Positions 10,246 through 22,484 of a DNA stretch of 64,000 nt are shown in pieces. The DNA lies in NCBI RefSeq assembly GCF_902713425.1, contig NC_081231.1, positions 1,684,760-1,748,759 of the forward strand, read 5' to 3'. Numbering within the stretch: position 1 is the first letter of the stretch; each line of letters begins with the position of its first letter. Below the pieces are notes generated by a model. The model was not told the origin of the DNA, did no database searches, and saw only the letters and a program-made list of their open reading frames with translations. A program made the translations under genes and the position numbers. The DNA is from Acipenser ruthenus. Its lineage: Eukaryota; Chordata; Actinopteri; Acipenseriformes; Acipenseridae.

Positions 10246-13200
10246 TCAGCTCATCACGATCCCCTCGCTGACCGGCATGTTTATATGTGCAGTGAGCAAG
10301 GGGGCGGTCTTCCCCTCCCGGAGAACAAACACCTGCAATCAAACAGCACAACCACATTAGAGTGTCCCATAGTAAAAGCATAGCAAAGTGTGACTGGTTA
10401 GTGAGAGGCTGGTAAAGCAGAGAGGTGTGGTAAAGCATAGGGAAGCATTGTAAAGCACAGAGAGGTCTGGTAAAGCATAGGGAAGCATTGTAAAGCACAG
10501 AGAGGTGTGGTAAAGCATAGGGAAGCATTGTAAAGCACAGAGAGGTCTGGTAAAGCATAGGGAAGCATTGTAAAGCACAGAGAGGTCTGGTAAAGCATAG
10601 AGAAGCATTGTAAAGCACAGAGAGGTCTGGTAAAGCATAGGGAAGCATTGTAAAGCACAGAGAGGTCTGGTAAAGCATAGGGAAGCACTGTAAAGCACAG
10701 AGAGCATAGGGAAGCATTGTAAAGCACAGAGAGGTATGTTAAAGCATTGTAAAGCATGTTAAAAAACAAAGTGTGTGACATACAGACAGTATATAGGAGA
10801 CAGCCCTGTGGGTATAACATGGGCTGCCCCTCACATTTACTGTATCATATAAAAGCTGCATCTCCCTGTTGCAAGCCCGCTGCAGTGATTTTAACGGAGG
10901 GGTGTAACCTTACCTTGATGATATCTGAAATGCCCTTGTCACTGAGACACTCCACAAAGGTGTCAATGGGATAGTTCAGTCCTGGCACCAGCAGTGGAAT
11001 CTGCAAGGAGACAATGGAAAGAACACAGGGTTCAATTAAGAAATACACCTACTGCATAGCAGCTTCACCTATTCCAGGTTATAAAACAAGCTTGCTTAGC
11101 CCCAGTGTGTATAGGTAACACGCTCAGGTGTGTCTTGTTAAACTGCTAGTAAAACCAGGAATTGATCAAACTCCTATTGCACAGTGGTTTGATCCATTCT
11201 TGCTTGTCACTACACACACGGTGGCAAATCAAGCTGGTAGTAAAACCAGGAATGGATCAGAGCGTGCAATGGGAGTCCTGTGCTGTTCCTGACCTTGAAG
11301 AAGGCTGTCTTCATGGAGTACAGGCTCTGATCGTACAGGAAGCTGATGCAGAGGTTCATTGCCGGCCGGCACGCTGAGGTGTTCTGGATGTTCAGGGTGA
11401 GCTTGAAGGAAGGCCCAAGACCCTGGACCTGCAATAACAGCAGCTTTCGAAATGTCACATGTTTCCATTTGAGTCAGTTTTTCAGTTAAGTAGATGGGGG
11501 TAGGGGGTGGGGGGGACTACAAAGCGTTATGCAATTCAATATGTCAACGTAACATTATTCAGCAGGTTTCATTCGACTTCAAAATTAGTTAATTCTATAG
11601 GGAGATGCAAAACTTTTGGCCAGAGCCGTAGGTGTCAGCGTTGTGGAGCTGTGTGTGCGTGTCGGCGTGTGTGTGCATGTGTGTGTGCATGTTGACTCAC
11701 CACAGCGTTCATTCTGAGAGGCTCCGAGACGCTGGAGGACATGGGGGACAGGCTGGACTCCAGAACCTTGACGTAGGCCCGGGCAGCGTTCAGTCTGAGG
11801 CGATAAAGATCCATCTGGAACGCTCTGTGCATCCCTGACACAGAAACACAGTCACTCATTCATTCATTCATTCATTCTATCTACAACCCGTTCCGGATTC
11901 ATTCTCCCTTCAGACGACGTAAAACCGAGGTCCTATTGTAAGTGACTTGCAGCAGCAACTGTGATGCATAGTTCACCCCAGCTAGTCTCTAAGTTGCTTT
12001 GGATAAAAGCGTCTGCTAAAATGACTAATTCATAATAATAATACCCTTTTCTAGATTTTCCACACTCTTGTATCATCATGGTTTGGTACCTTGCAATACG
12101 TCCTTTTCCAAAAAGTGGCCCAATAAAGAAGTCTCACGTGATTTGATGTTTTTGTTTGACATATTAAATCGTCAAGTACTTAAAGTAATTAAAAGTAGTT
12201 AACCATGCATTGCTTGATATGATTATGTTTACTTGGTTTCCATTTTTAGAAGCCGTTATTAATAATCACTAAACACATAAGATGCTCTGCAGATATCAGA
12301 TTTTTTTTTTTGGCACAGTCCTGCAGATTTGGACTGCCTCTAGTGACCAGTGTGGTCTCTCTAAGCCCCGGATGCCAGTGAAAGCCACGTCTTGTGTTCC
12401 GTACCCACTGCGTTCTCCCGCTCCCTCAGGGTCTGGTCGACGTACAGCTTGGTCTTCTTGGGCACGTTCAGCTTGATGCTCTGAGCCATGGGGGGTCCCG
12501 GAGTCGAGTCTTTCTCGTCGAACACCGCGGTGCGCTTCAGGATTTTAATAACGAGACCGCCGCCTAGAAAACAGAAAAAATAAGAAAAGGTGTAGAAAGA
12601 CAAGCCAGGCTTAAGATTGAAATCCGTTCTTGATTGGGGTTGGGGTATTGAGAACAAGCAACAGCTCAAAGAGAATGTTTTGTGTCTTCCGAAGAACGTA
12701 GCACAGTTTTACGTCGAACTGTCTTTCTGCATGTCATAACAAGAGAATCTTTAGTAGTGCTGCACAAACCGATTAATTGATGGTCCGGATCAAGCTCTGC
12801 ACAGGTGAGGGTCGCTGGTGTCGATCGGGCTGATTTACCGTTCACAGTGAAACAAAGAAACAGCTGCTTGGGTTTGTGTGGATCGCCGTTCTCCACAGAG
12901 CCTAAGAAAATCAGCAAATCACAAACCCAAGCAGCTGTTCCTTCACTCGTTTCACTCTGAACGGTAAATCAGCCCGATCGACACCAGCGACCCTCACCTG
13001 ACTGTCAGCTCCTGCTTTCTGTGGAGCGCTCCATCCCAATAATCGTGCAGCTTTACACCTTACACAGCATATTACTTTATAATACAGCACAAAAACGAAG
13101 ACTGCACTCAAAACCATTTTAACTTCAGAGCATATGTTCTATGCAGGGATTGATAAGAAATCTGATCACCTCTTTCACAGTACGTGGTTTTTTAATCTTG

Positions 13201-16200
13201 CCTGAAGGTTTACCTTTCGTTGTCATGATAAGTGTCCCATCCTCACGCCCGTATCGCCCAAAGCAAATGCTGGTCACCACATCCTAGAGCAGAAATTATT
13301 ATTATTAGTCATTTAGCAGGTGTTTTTATTCAGAGTGACTAGGGAGTGAACTATGCATCACAACTGCTGCTGCAGAGTCACATCCAATAGGACCTAGTTC
13401 GTTTTACATCTCATCCGAAGCACAAGGAGGTTAAGTGACTTGCTTAGAGTCACACACAGTGAGTCAGTGGCTGTGCTGGGATTTGAACCCGGGAACCTCC
13501 TTTCTTAATTATGCCTCAATCCTAAAATGGTAAAGTTTCCTGCCTGTGCTAAAAACACTGAATGCTGTAGTCAATGCATGCTGTATCCAGTCTGGCTGTT
13601 TATAAATGGAAACGCTGTTGGTGTTCCCTGAGTTACCGGGCTCTTGACGATGTTGACCAGGTTTTTTTCGCGGTACACGTGGACCTCGCTGTTGGCCAGT
13701 CCCACCAGCACGGCTTGGTAGCCCCTGGTTTTGTGGTCCATGACTCCCATTGTGGTGATAGGAGCCGGCAGAAAGGCAGTCCACAGCTTCTTACCCTGAG
13801 AGACCATAAACATGATTATTACCGAGTCATTTAGCAGGTGCTGCAGAATCACTTACAATAGGACCTTGTTTGTTTTACGTCTCATCCAAAGGACGGAGCA
13901 CAATGGTTCAACGTTTCACTATGTGTAAATGTTGTATACACTGTACAGTTTGTACTGCCTTACAGTTTACCACAGTAAAAGCTCAATAAAGCACATTAAA
14001 AAGCACAGGTGAGCATGGTAAAGAACAGTGAGTTATGGTAAAGCATATTAAAAAGCATGGCAGAGCAAGGTAAACTATGGTAAATGCATAGTGGGAAATC
14101 ACCTGACAATTGCAAAAATACAGTGAATAAAAGTGGTAAACTTTTTTTTTTTATTTAGTGTGTCCAAATAATTAGTTTTCCCCCCAATTTTCTCCAATCC
14201 CACGACCAAGCCAGCTTCCTCTTCTACACCCAGGAACTCGAGCGAGGATGTCAGCGAGCTACTGACCCCTGGAGGACAAAGGCCAGCCCTGCAGGTGTCC
14301 GCTCTGAGCTCAAAGGGCGCCTGGCCAGCAGGGTTCGCTGTAGCGCGATGAGGAGAAACAGCCTCTGCCGTTTTTACCTCCCTAACCCATGGGAACGCCT
14401 GAGCCAATGCGATGCTCCCTTCGGAGTTCCCAGCAAAGACCGGCGACTTCTCACAGCCAGGACTCAAACCCTGCGCACCACGTGGCTGAGCCACTCTGGG
14501 AGGGTTACCTTATTTAGAGTAAGTAGTAACAGTGAAAGAATGGATTTAGGAGTTCCTTTTTTTTTTGGGCTGGATTAGCACTTGCCTTGCACCACCCAAT
14601 GTTAAACGTCAGGAAGGTAGTCAGAGATTCGTGTTAATCTGGGTGAAAACTAGCCGTTAGTATTACTGCATAATCTACACACATTTCCTCACACAGGTTT
14701 CAATTGCTGTGGTTTACTATGCATTCAAAATACTATTAAAAAAAAGGATTTTTGAAACCCTAACCCTGCAGAATCCTGATAACAGCAGAAGGTCTCAGGT
14801 TGGGGGGGGGGGGGTTGTCATTCTTTGGTAGCGCTGGAGATGCAATGATTAGGGGTGTAAGGTTGGGGATGCTTGTACCTTCTGAGTGTATCCTCGCAGT
14901 GATTCCTGAGTGCAGCCCACCACAATGTTCTTATTCACCCGGACCAGCCCTACAGGCTGGGAGGACAGCTCGATGCAGTACTTGGGTTTCTTGGAGTCCC
15001 TGCAAAGTATTTTACAGTTACACACTTATCCAAAGACTAGGAGGTGAGCATCAACAGCTGCTGTTGCAGAGTCACTTCCAATAGGACCTTGTGTGTTTTA
15101 CGTCTCATTCGAATGACGGAGCAGATAACTTGCTCAGGGTCACGCACTGTGAGTCAGTGGCTGAGCTGGGATTTGAACCTCCTGGTATCAAAACCCCTTT
15201 CTTTAACAGCTGGACCAGCAAGCGTCATCTAGAACAGCTGCATTATAAACAATGCCCCTTTTAAACTACAGCTCTGGCCAAAAGTTTTGCATCACGCTAT
15301 AAAATGAACACATTCATAAAGTCGAATGAAACCTGCTGAATAATGTTAGGTTAACATATCGAATCACATAGCACTGTGTAGTTTCCCCCATATACTTAAC
15401 AAAAAACCGACAAAAAAAGTAACATGAAAATAATCTGTTTCAAAGTTAATTTGTTTTGGCTAGTTTCACTGTGTGCAAAAAACTTTAAAAAAAAAAAATC
15501 TCTCGTCCCTGAACAATTAATAATTTTGTGTGCTCCCCTCTCACCTGCGCAGGATGTAGATGTTCCCATTCCTGCAGGCGACTGTGACCCTGAACTCCAC
15601 GTCGAACTGCCCGGTCACATCCATGAACGCGGGAGCACTGGGCAGGCTCATCTGCAGCAGGGGAGAGAAGAAGGAGGGTTCAAAATCTCAGCAATTGAAA
15701 CCTGTGTGAGGAAATGCATGTCGGATACTGATGACGATTAGTGCTAATCTTGGACTGCCTGGTCTGGGTTTAGGGGTCAGTAAAATCAGTCGAAAGTGGT
15801 AGATTATGCAGTAATACCAACACAGTGGAGTTATTTTACATTTAGCAGATGCTTTTATTCAAATCGACTAGGGGGGTGAACTATGCATCATCAACAACTG
15901 CTGCTGCTGCTGCAGAGTCACTTCCAATAGGACCTTGTTTGTTTCATCCCAAGGATGGAGCACAAGGAGGTGAAGTGGCTAGGATTGAACCTGCTGGAAC
16001 CTCCAGGTAACAAGCCCCTTTAACCGCTGGACCACCAAGCCTCCCACATGAAGCACGGCTGTTCCGCTCTCTTGGTCTCACCTTGGCCAGGACGGTGAAG
16101 GCCTCGGGGTCGAGGATATAGAGCTCCATGCACTCCGTCCCGATCACCAGGCAGCTCACCGCGTCGTCGTCCGCCATGTTCTTCTTCAGAGTGCCAATGC

Positions 16201-18410
16201 AGGTGATGACAGTCTGGAGCGGAGAGCGAGCACACGCTGGAACAGCTGGGCTGGTGTTAGGGATTACACGCACCCCCACAAAAAACTACATTTCTGGTTT
16301 AGTAAAATGCTTTTTTTTTGTTTTTTTAACTGTTTAAAAGTTTGAACCTTTACTGCCTTCATCTGAGTTTAGGTCAACGGTATATAGATTCTAGGAAGAC
16401 TTAGTATCAAGTTCCCAAAACATATCTAGATACCCACGCACACATACCTGCCGTTTGAGTGGCTGATTTTTGTACAGGTTAACAAATGTCTCCATTTCCT
16501 GGGGCTCCAACATCAAGAACCTGAATGGGGAATAAAAGCTGTCTTAAAAGTTTCTTTAAAAAAAAAAACTGTTTCATAGTGTTTGCAATCAATCTGATTG
16601 ATAATGGATTGTGTCACTCCAATATTAAATTGCTATCATTTCTCTAAATCTGATAATTTGCTTAATTAGACCTTTTTTAATTGTTTTCAGCTCTTAAACA
16701 GTTGCAGAGTTGAATTTACTGATAAAATGTTACAGCTAACTTGAAATATGCAACTGTTAAGAGCTGAAAACAATTGAAAAGGTCTATAATTAAACAAATT
16801 ATCAGTTCAATTAAGCATCTAGTTAAGTAATTGAGAGCTCAGTTGGAATGAAAACCAGCAGACACATTTCTGGTTACAAATGACAGACAGGGGGTCTGAT
16901 ACATTCACAAGGAACGGTGTCAAAGGTGATGGATCGATCTATACTGGAGAACTCTTCGGGGTCAGTAAGCACTGAGAAATGGTCACCTCTCCCTCCAGAA
17001 CAACTGAACCCTTTTCAGTCCTTATCTTAGTACCGTATGCTAACGCACGCTGTCGGAAATCACGCTAGAACCTCACGGGACTCGTAGTCTGATCTCCAGT
17101 CTGATCTCCAGTCTGAGATCGTGTAGAAATACATGCAAAAAATAATAATAATTAATGTGTCCTGTTCTCATGCATACTCAGTACAGGAGTTCCTTTTTGA
17201 ATTACATCACTTCGTTTTGCATTCTTCAGCGGGACAAAAATAATTCAGGACTGAAAGAGTTAAACACCTTGCAGGCTCGTCACATGATCAACACATTTGT
17301 TTCTTTATTCTACAAAGGTTCATTCAGACTTACTTCAGGGATCTGACAGACAGCGGGACCTCAGCCTTGCACCTGAAATTGAACGAGATTAAAAAAATAA
17401 ATGACTGCGACAGATCACGCTCGTCGAAAATCTCTTCACAGTACAGCAGACAGGAGAAGAGAACGTTGTTTCAAACGTCCACTATAGAGAAATGCAAGTA
17501 TTGTTCGAGGTTTTTAATCACTTTGTACAGTGTGATTCCATATGCACAACAAATCAAAAGCAATACCGAAGTAATAAATGTGTACACTGCTGTATATTAT
17601 TTTGCATTCCGGTCGTCAGATCCTGGGGGCTTTTTAAAACACAGATGCTTAAAACACCCTTGTGGCCTCAATATGGAAACATGTCTCTTAAAAAAAAGTT
17701 GACAGTATTTTTATTTTATTTTTTTGGCCAACTTTACCTGATTCCTTCCAGCATTTCTTTCAGGGTCACCGGATCAATTTTATCCTGCAGGAAATGCAAT
17801 TCAATACGTTAACGTACATCACTATTCAGCAGGTTTCATTCGACTTTAAGACCAATTCTACAGGGCGATGCAAAGCTTTTGTCCATAGCTGTTGAATTTG
17901 TGAATCTAGCTCCAGGTGACCAGTAACCCCCACCTCCTTGGCTTGGCTCCACACCTCCAGCTCCAGCGAGTTGACCTCGAGGGGGGGCAGGGTGAATTTG
18001 AAATAGGGGCGCAGGTTCTTGTACACGTAGATGAAGGGTCCCGAGGCCACGGCGACGGCGGGGGTCCGTGGCTCGTTCTGGTCCATGAGGAAAGCCGTCA
18101 GCCCCGTGGGCAGATCCAGGAGTGTGTTGTCAGTCATCAGGGTGGTTCCCTTGTAGACCTTCAGCTTCATATTGCAACCTCCCGTGCCCAGGTCCCCTAC
18201 AACCAGCTACACACACACAAAGAAAACACATGAGTAACACACACCCCCTGGAGGTGCTGTTCACTTAGGTCAATGTAAATGGATGCAAAATAGAAAACAA
18301 TGTCATTTTTTTTTTTTTCTAACATTGTGAGAGGTTTGCTGGTCCTGTGGTTAAAGAAAAGGGGTCTTGATACCAGGAGTTTCAAATCCCGGGCTCAGCC
18401 ACTGACTCAC

Positions 18411-18485
<75 letters not shown>

Positions 18486-19278
18486 CCCTGAGCAAGTCAC
18501 TGAACCTCCTTGTGCACCCCCTAGTCTCTGTAAGTCGCTTTGGAGATATATATATATTAGGGCAGCAGTGTGGAGTAGTGGTTAGGGCTCTGGACTCTTG
18601 ACCGGAGGGTTGTGGGTTCAATCCCCAGCGGGGGACACTGCTGCTGTACCCTTGAGCAAGGTACTTTATCTAGATTGCTCCAGTAAAAACCCAACTGTAT
18701 AAATGGGTAATTGTATGTAAAATAATGTAATATCTGTATAATGTGAAATAATGTATAATGTGATATCTTGTAACAATTGTAAGTCGCTCTGGATAAGGGT
18801 GTCTGCTAAGAAATAAATAATAATAATAATAATAATATATATATATATATTTGTCATGCATGAAATATTTCATGCATGACAAATTGGGGAACGGAAGCCT
18901 TATGGTTTCCTATAAGTTGCCGATCTTTGGTGTCGCTCGGACCATTTTTTTTTAACTATTTTTGCTTGGTTTTTGCCATTACTTTTTTTTTTTTTTTAAT
19001 TGTTGTTCTTTTTATTTTTTTATTTTTATTTTTTTTTGGGGGGGGGGGGGGGTTGTGAGTTTCTTTTAATTTGAGTTTCTTTTAATTTGAGATACATGGC
19101 CACTGTAGTGATCCAGCAAAGGGGTTACTAAATAAAGTACCCCGGGGGTCAAAATTTCAGATCCAAACATAGCCCTGGACCTTCCCCTGGATGAAAGAGG
19201 AGGCCGTGCAGAGTTTGGTTGCACTGGCTCCTGCGGGGTCCGAATGCATAAAGGAACAGACAGACAGACAAACGTTCT

Positions 19279-19334
<56 letters not shown>

Positions 19335-20045
19335 ATTTTTTCGCATCTGTAAAAAGTAAACTTTATATGTCCTACCTTACTCTCCCCATCGCCATTTAAA
19401 TCTGCTAGAGCTTAAGAAAACAAAAAAAGAAAGAAGACTTTAAAATCTCAAAACTCAACTCAGATCAGCAGAATTCAGTAACATGGTATTAACTACAGTA
19501 GCACAGGGATGGGAATAAGACTCCCATTGCACAGCACTTTGAGCCATTCCTGTTTTTACTATGAGCTAAAGACACACCTGAGCTTGTTACCTATACACTG
19601 TGGCTGATCAAGCTTGTAGAAGTAAAACCTGGAATGGGTGAAACGGCTGTACGAGAGGAGTCTTATTCCCATCCCTGGTAAAGTAAATTCAACAATGACA
19701 CATTCTATGTGTATATTATACTATAGTACTGTATATAGGAATATCATATTCAATGCATTTATTATAACACAAGAACATACATACTTTTTCAAACATAACC
19801 GGGCATAATTGTTCATATAAGTTCCTAAAGACACATAACTTATGCTTAGTTATATATGTTCTGCATATATAATGTTTTAAATTACACTACTAGCCTAAAC
19901 TCACAAATTATTTTAAGTTTTTTTGCTTTTATTAATTCATTTTTCCTGTTATTTTCGAGTTCAATATCATTGGAAACGTTGCTTTTTAAAAGAAATAGTT
20001 CATATTAACCCCCTAACATAACCATGGTAGCAATACTACTACCAT

Positions 20046-20092
<47 letters not shown>

Positions 20093-21212
20093 CAGCACAT
20101 TAGATGTTTATATAGCTCTCTTTCCTTACCTATGCATGAGGAGAACGTGTTCAGATTGGCCACAGGATCGTAGTGAGCATCCAGCCACTTAGAATTAGCT
20201 TCAGAACTGAAAGACAGCAATGGAAACTGTGTTAGCAATGGAAACGGTGTTAGCAATGGCTGGACAGCAATGGAAACGGTGTTAGCAATGGCTGGACAGC
20301 AATGGAAACGGTGTTAGCAATGGCTGGACAGCAATGGAAACGGTGTTAGCAATGGCTGGACAGCAATGGAAACGGTGTTAGCAATGGCTGGACAGCAATG
20401 GAAACGGTGTTAGCAATGGCTGGACAGCAATGGAAACGGTGTTAGCAATGGCTGGACAGCCCTCCGGTGCGCCAGGAAACACACTGAACCGACTGGCTCG
20501 CTATTGCTGTGGTGGAATCTAGATGTGGATGTTTCAGCCCCTGAGAAAATACTTTTATTTTATACAAAGATAAATATTCAGAAATTACCCAGCTAACATA
20601 TAATGCATTTACCTGCACTCATTAGACTAGAGATAACAGCTAAAATTACTAATTGGTTATGATTATATAAATATAGATATAGATCGATAGGAGATAGACA
20701 GATATAAAACCGGATGTGTTATGTACGTGTCATTGCTGTTACTATATAAAATACAATTCTGAACAAAACGTTGAGAAATTAGAGTGTAATGCGTATCGTA
20801 TTAATATCAGTGTTTGTTAAACCGAGATACAAAGAGTTATTTGTAAGTGATATATTACTTCAATATGTTTACTCTGGTATCATAACAGATACATCGTATA
20901 ACCCCTTTACAGTTTAATGCGATACTGTATTGTCGCTGAATCGCTGTTACGGGAGGACATATTTTTGTATTTCAATATTTGCTTCATATACAGTCACGCA
21001 CAGCATTGATTTGGTAGCTACAGCACGTTTTAAATTCAATGAAGGGCTTTTAAATTATCTCTCCGCTAACACTGAGTACGTGTGACGACTACTTTACATA
21101 TTAAATATATATTTATTTATTTGTTTTTATCGAGCGTATTATTGCCACTGCAGTTGTATTAAAAAGCAATATCTTACTTTTCCTTGTTCTCCAGCGGTGC
21201 CGTGGCGGACAT
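10246..21212 (-). CDS. bbs1: BBS1, Bardet-Biedl syndrome 1 protein (BBSome subunit)
   Basis: Seventeen exons, from 5' to 3': 21212-21178, 20206-20130, 19410-19376, 18206-17934, 17784-17738, 17372-17334, 16520-16448, 16213-16082, 15651-15545, 14999-14879, 13795-13637, 13283-13214, 12563-12405, 11834-11701, 11428-11294, 11000-10914 and 10332-10246. Phases join without a break to give 589 aa (human about 593, also 17 exons). BBS1 is a core BBSome subunit. It binds Arl6 and sorts membrane proteins into and out of cilia. Landmarks are [13 protein letters not shown] near the start, [15 protein letters not shown], the propeller blades, [14 protein letters not shown] and the C-terminal [13 protein letters not shown]. 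Exon 6 is short and differs most from human. The start codon context [11 protein letters not shown] is my choice because it joins in phase with exon 2. Several introns carry SINEs, MITEs and minisatellites. Confidence 0.96.
10420..10735. repeat. Minisatellite, 40-bp unit, about 8 copies (bbs1 intron 16)
   Basis: The unit is 'gtaaagcatagggaagcatt' followed by 'gtaaagcacagagaggtctg', repeated with rare single changes. Related 'taaagcaca/tggtaaagca' sequence lies at about 13975-14095, and inverted at 6690-6790. Because 40 is not a multiple of 3 and the unit lacks stops on the minus strand, long repetitive frames appear there by chance. Confidence 0.95.
11530..11632. repeat. Mariner-like MITE end
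   Basis: 'tcagcaggtttcattcgact' and 'gatgcaaaacttttggccag' match the 9653-9924 element in the opposite orientation. A similar end lies at 17797-17893. Confidence 0.6.
12755..13055. mobile_element. hAT-like MITE with large internal palindrome (bbs1 intron 12)
   Basis: The outer ends 'tagtgctgcacaaaccgatt' and 'caataatcgtgcagcttta' resemble the common fish hAT terminus 'gctgcacgattaat'. Inside, about 77 bp (12800-12876) are repeated inverted at 12921-13000, with 'gtcgctggtgtcgatcgggc' in each arm and a spacer of about 44 bp. This gives a near-perfect hairpin. Confidence 0.7.
13300..13500 (-). repeat. SINE copy, antisense (bbs1 intron 11)
   Basis: The minus strand carries the box-B-like 'gggttcaaatccca', 'ttaacctccttgtg' and 'atgcatagttcact' blocks of the family listed at 250-425. 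Confidence 0.65.
15030..15230 (-). repeat. SINE copy, antisense (bbs1 intron 9)
   Basis: It has the same family blocks as 250-425: 'ggtccta', 'gcagcagctgttgatg' and 'ggttcaaatcccagctcag' on the minus strand. Confidence 0.65.
15835..16045 (-). repeat. SINE copy, antisense (bbs1 intron 8)
   Basis: The minus strand shows 'gatgcatagttcacc', 'caaggtcctattggaagtga' and a decayed head. It is the third antisense copy of this family in bbs1. Confidence 0.6.
16650..16805. repeat. Inverted-repeat element, 156 bp (bbs1 intron 6)
   Basis: The left arm starts 'ctgataatttgcttaattag' and holds 'ttgttttcagctcttaa'. The right arm is its inverse, ending 'attatcag'. Arms are about 60 bp with a short loop. It is probably a MITE that folds into a hairpin. 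Confidence 0.75.
18320..18545 (+). repeat. SINE copy split by an expanded (GT)n tract
   Basis: The head 'ttcaaatcccgggctcagcc' and the body 'ccctgagcaagtcactgaac' are separated by about 36 GT units at 18411-18484. The tract sits where the family normally reads 'ctgtgtgaccctg', so it grew from the internal TGTGTG. Confidence 0.8.
18560..18835 (+). mobile_element. tRNA-derived SINE, near full length
   Basis: The head 'ggcagcagtgtggagtagtg' and 'gttagggctctgg' (box A) are followed by 'gggttcaatcccc' (box B). The body has 'ttgagcaaggtactttatct' and 'aaaaacccaactgtataaat', and the tail reads 'taagtcgctctggataaggg', 'tctgctaagaaataa' and (TAA)n. It is the best reference copy in the window. Confidence 0.85.
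19282..19332. repeat. (CT)n(AT)n microsatellite
   Basis: A CT tract passes into a short AT tract, inside bbs1 intron 3. Confidence 0.9.
19504..19677. mobile_element. MITE, 174 bp, with about 45-bp terminal inverted repeats
   Basis: The ends read 'cagggatgggaataagactc' and 'gagtcttattcccatccctg'. Subterminal parts ('ccattcctg', 'cacctgagcttgttacc') are also inverted. Pieces of the family occur at 7525-7660, 9030-9165 and 11060-11265. It lies in bbs1 intron 2. Confidence 0.8.
20215..20460. repeat. Minisatellite, 32-bp unit, about 8 copies (bbs1 intron 1)
   Basis: The unit is 'cagcaatggaaacggtgtta' plus 'gcaatggctgga'. Copies are almost identical, which suggests recent expansion. It begins 9 bp upstream of the acceptor of exon 2, so the first copy overlaps the polypyrimidine region on the minus strand. 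Confidence 0.95.
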
Positions 21213-21328
21213 AGTTTGATCTCCTGTTGTTATTATATTTATTTTATGTATACATATATATATTTTATTTTGTTATTTTAATATTCTCGTCGACTCTGTA
21301 ATCGGCTCAGGTCGATCGGCTTTAGCCC

Positions 21329-21342
21329 GTCTCTATGGCAGC
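21329..21342. promoter_or_regulatory. X-box-like RFX site upstream of bbs1
   Basis: 'gtctctatggcagc' matches 13 of 14 positions of the ciliary X-box consensus GTHNYYATRRNAAC. It lies 117 bp upstream of the chosen start codon in a CpG-richer stretch (about 21280-21430). RFX factors drive BBS genes through such sites, so position and gene fit well. Confidence 0.7.
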
Positions 21343-21759
21343 GCGGTTCATGACCCCGGCGGCTGGGGTCTCACTCAAAACATTCCCCGGTTTGTGGGAA
21401 ACGCGGCTGAACAAAGCAGCGAGTTCCGCTTGTATCACGAAGGCGGACACAGTGTGTGTGTGTGTGATGTAACGACTACGGGCGGTATTAAAGTTCATAA
21501 ATTAAAGACTTCCTTGAGCTTGGAAATGAGAATAATAACACAGCCCAGATACTTATAAGTACACCCAAATCTGGGGTTTCCAAAAACGTTCTGCCCACAT
21601 GCATCACATCGCTTTTCTCCAAATTATGCTCGCCACTGACACTGACCAGAGAACTGTAGAACAAACAGAGACACCGTGTTGAAATACAGTCGTGTTTTTT
21701 CACGTGTGCAGGATTTTAACTGTAGTTGGCTACAGTACACTATTTTGTGTGTGTTTTTT

Positions 21760-22100
21760 TTTCAAGTTCTTTCTACCGTAGGGCCAGCTAGGTATGCTTT
21801 ATTTGTGGGCTTTCTCTCAATAAGCTACGTGCAAGTGCTGGTATTGAATTTTGAACATAATGCACGTATTAGAAAATGGAACGTGTACAGCAGGCTGTAC
21901 TGTCTGTTAAGTATTTATAATGTTTAAAGTAATATACCGGTTGCTGCATTTTAAATGACATGAATAAACATATTTTAAAAGTTTCTAGTAGGGCTTCAGT
22001 TTTGAAGTAGGTAGCCTATATAATTGGTGCTAATCTTATCAATAGAAACTAACTTTGTTTTTTGTTTTGTTTGGTTTTTTAAAGCACTGTTTGTAACAGT
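21760..22100. repeat. U2 spacer block, copy A
   Basis: 'ttatttgtgggc', 'gtgctggta', 'cttcagttttgaagtagg' and 'ttatcaatagaaac' recur in the same order at 23505-23800. In each case the block lies 400-650 bp upstream of U2 sequence. This marks it as part of a tandem U2 repeat unit. Confidence 0.7.
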
Positions 22101-22406
22101 CTGTCTTTTACAGTGGTGCTGGCCCCCTCTGGTGGCAGCTGCTGGACCCGCATCTGAAGCCAGTTGTACTCAGGGAAGCAGTCACGTTCACATCTCTACT
22201 TAACACTATTCACTGCTTTGTAAAAGTGTGTAGACCTGTGCTTGAATTTTTAAAATGTGACTAATTATAACGAAACTCAAGTTATTTGGGGGGGAAAAAA
22301 GATGCAGAATAAATTGTTCGACTGATACAGTATTTTCAAAATGCTCGCTTTCTTCTGGAGTTTGCAAAATGTCCACATGGTGACGCTGCAGTGCCGTGGT
22401 TTAACA

Positions 22407-22484
22407 TATCTGGGGACCATATATTAAATTGAGTTTTGGAACTAGGACATGGATAGAAACTGAACTGGTGAAAAACAGATTTCA
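22407..22484 (+). pseudogene. Decayed U2 snRNA copy
   Basis: 'tatctggggaccatatatta' and 'ttggaactaggacatgga' match the middle of U2. The first 70 or so bases and the two 3' stem-loops are missing. A 3'-box-like 'actggtgaaaaacaga' still follows. Upstream, 'gtgccgtggtttaacat' is also found at 25410-25427 in front of the split copy. Confidence 0.75.

Noticed and set aside
10127-10717. 196-aa minus-strand open frame with repeated [12 protein letters not shown] units
   Set aside because: It is the 40-bp minisatellite in bbs1 intron 16 read through, and the array is open in other frames too.
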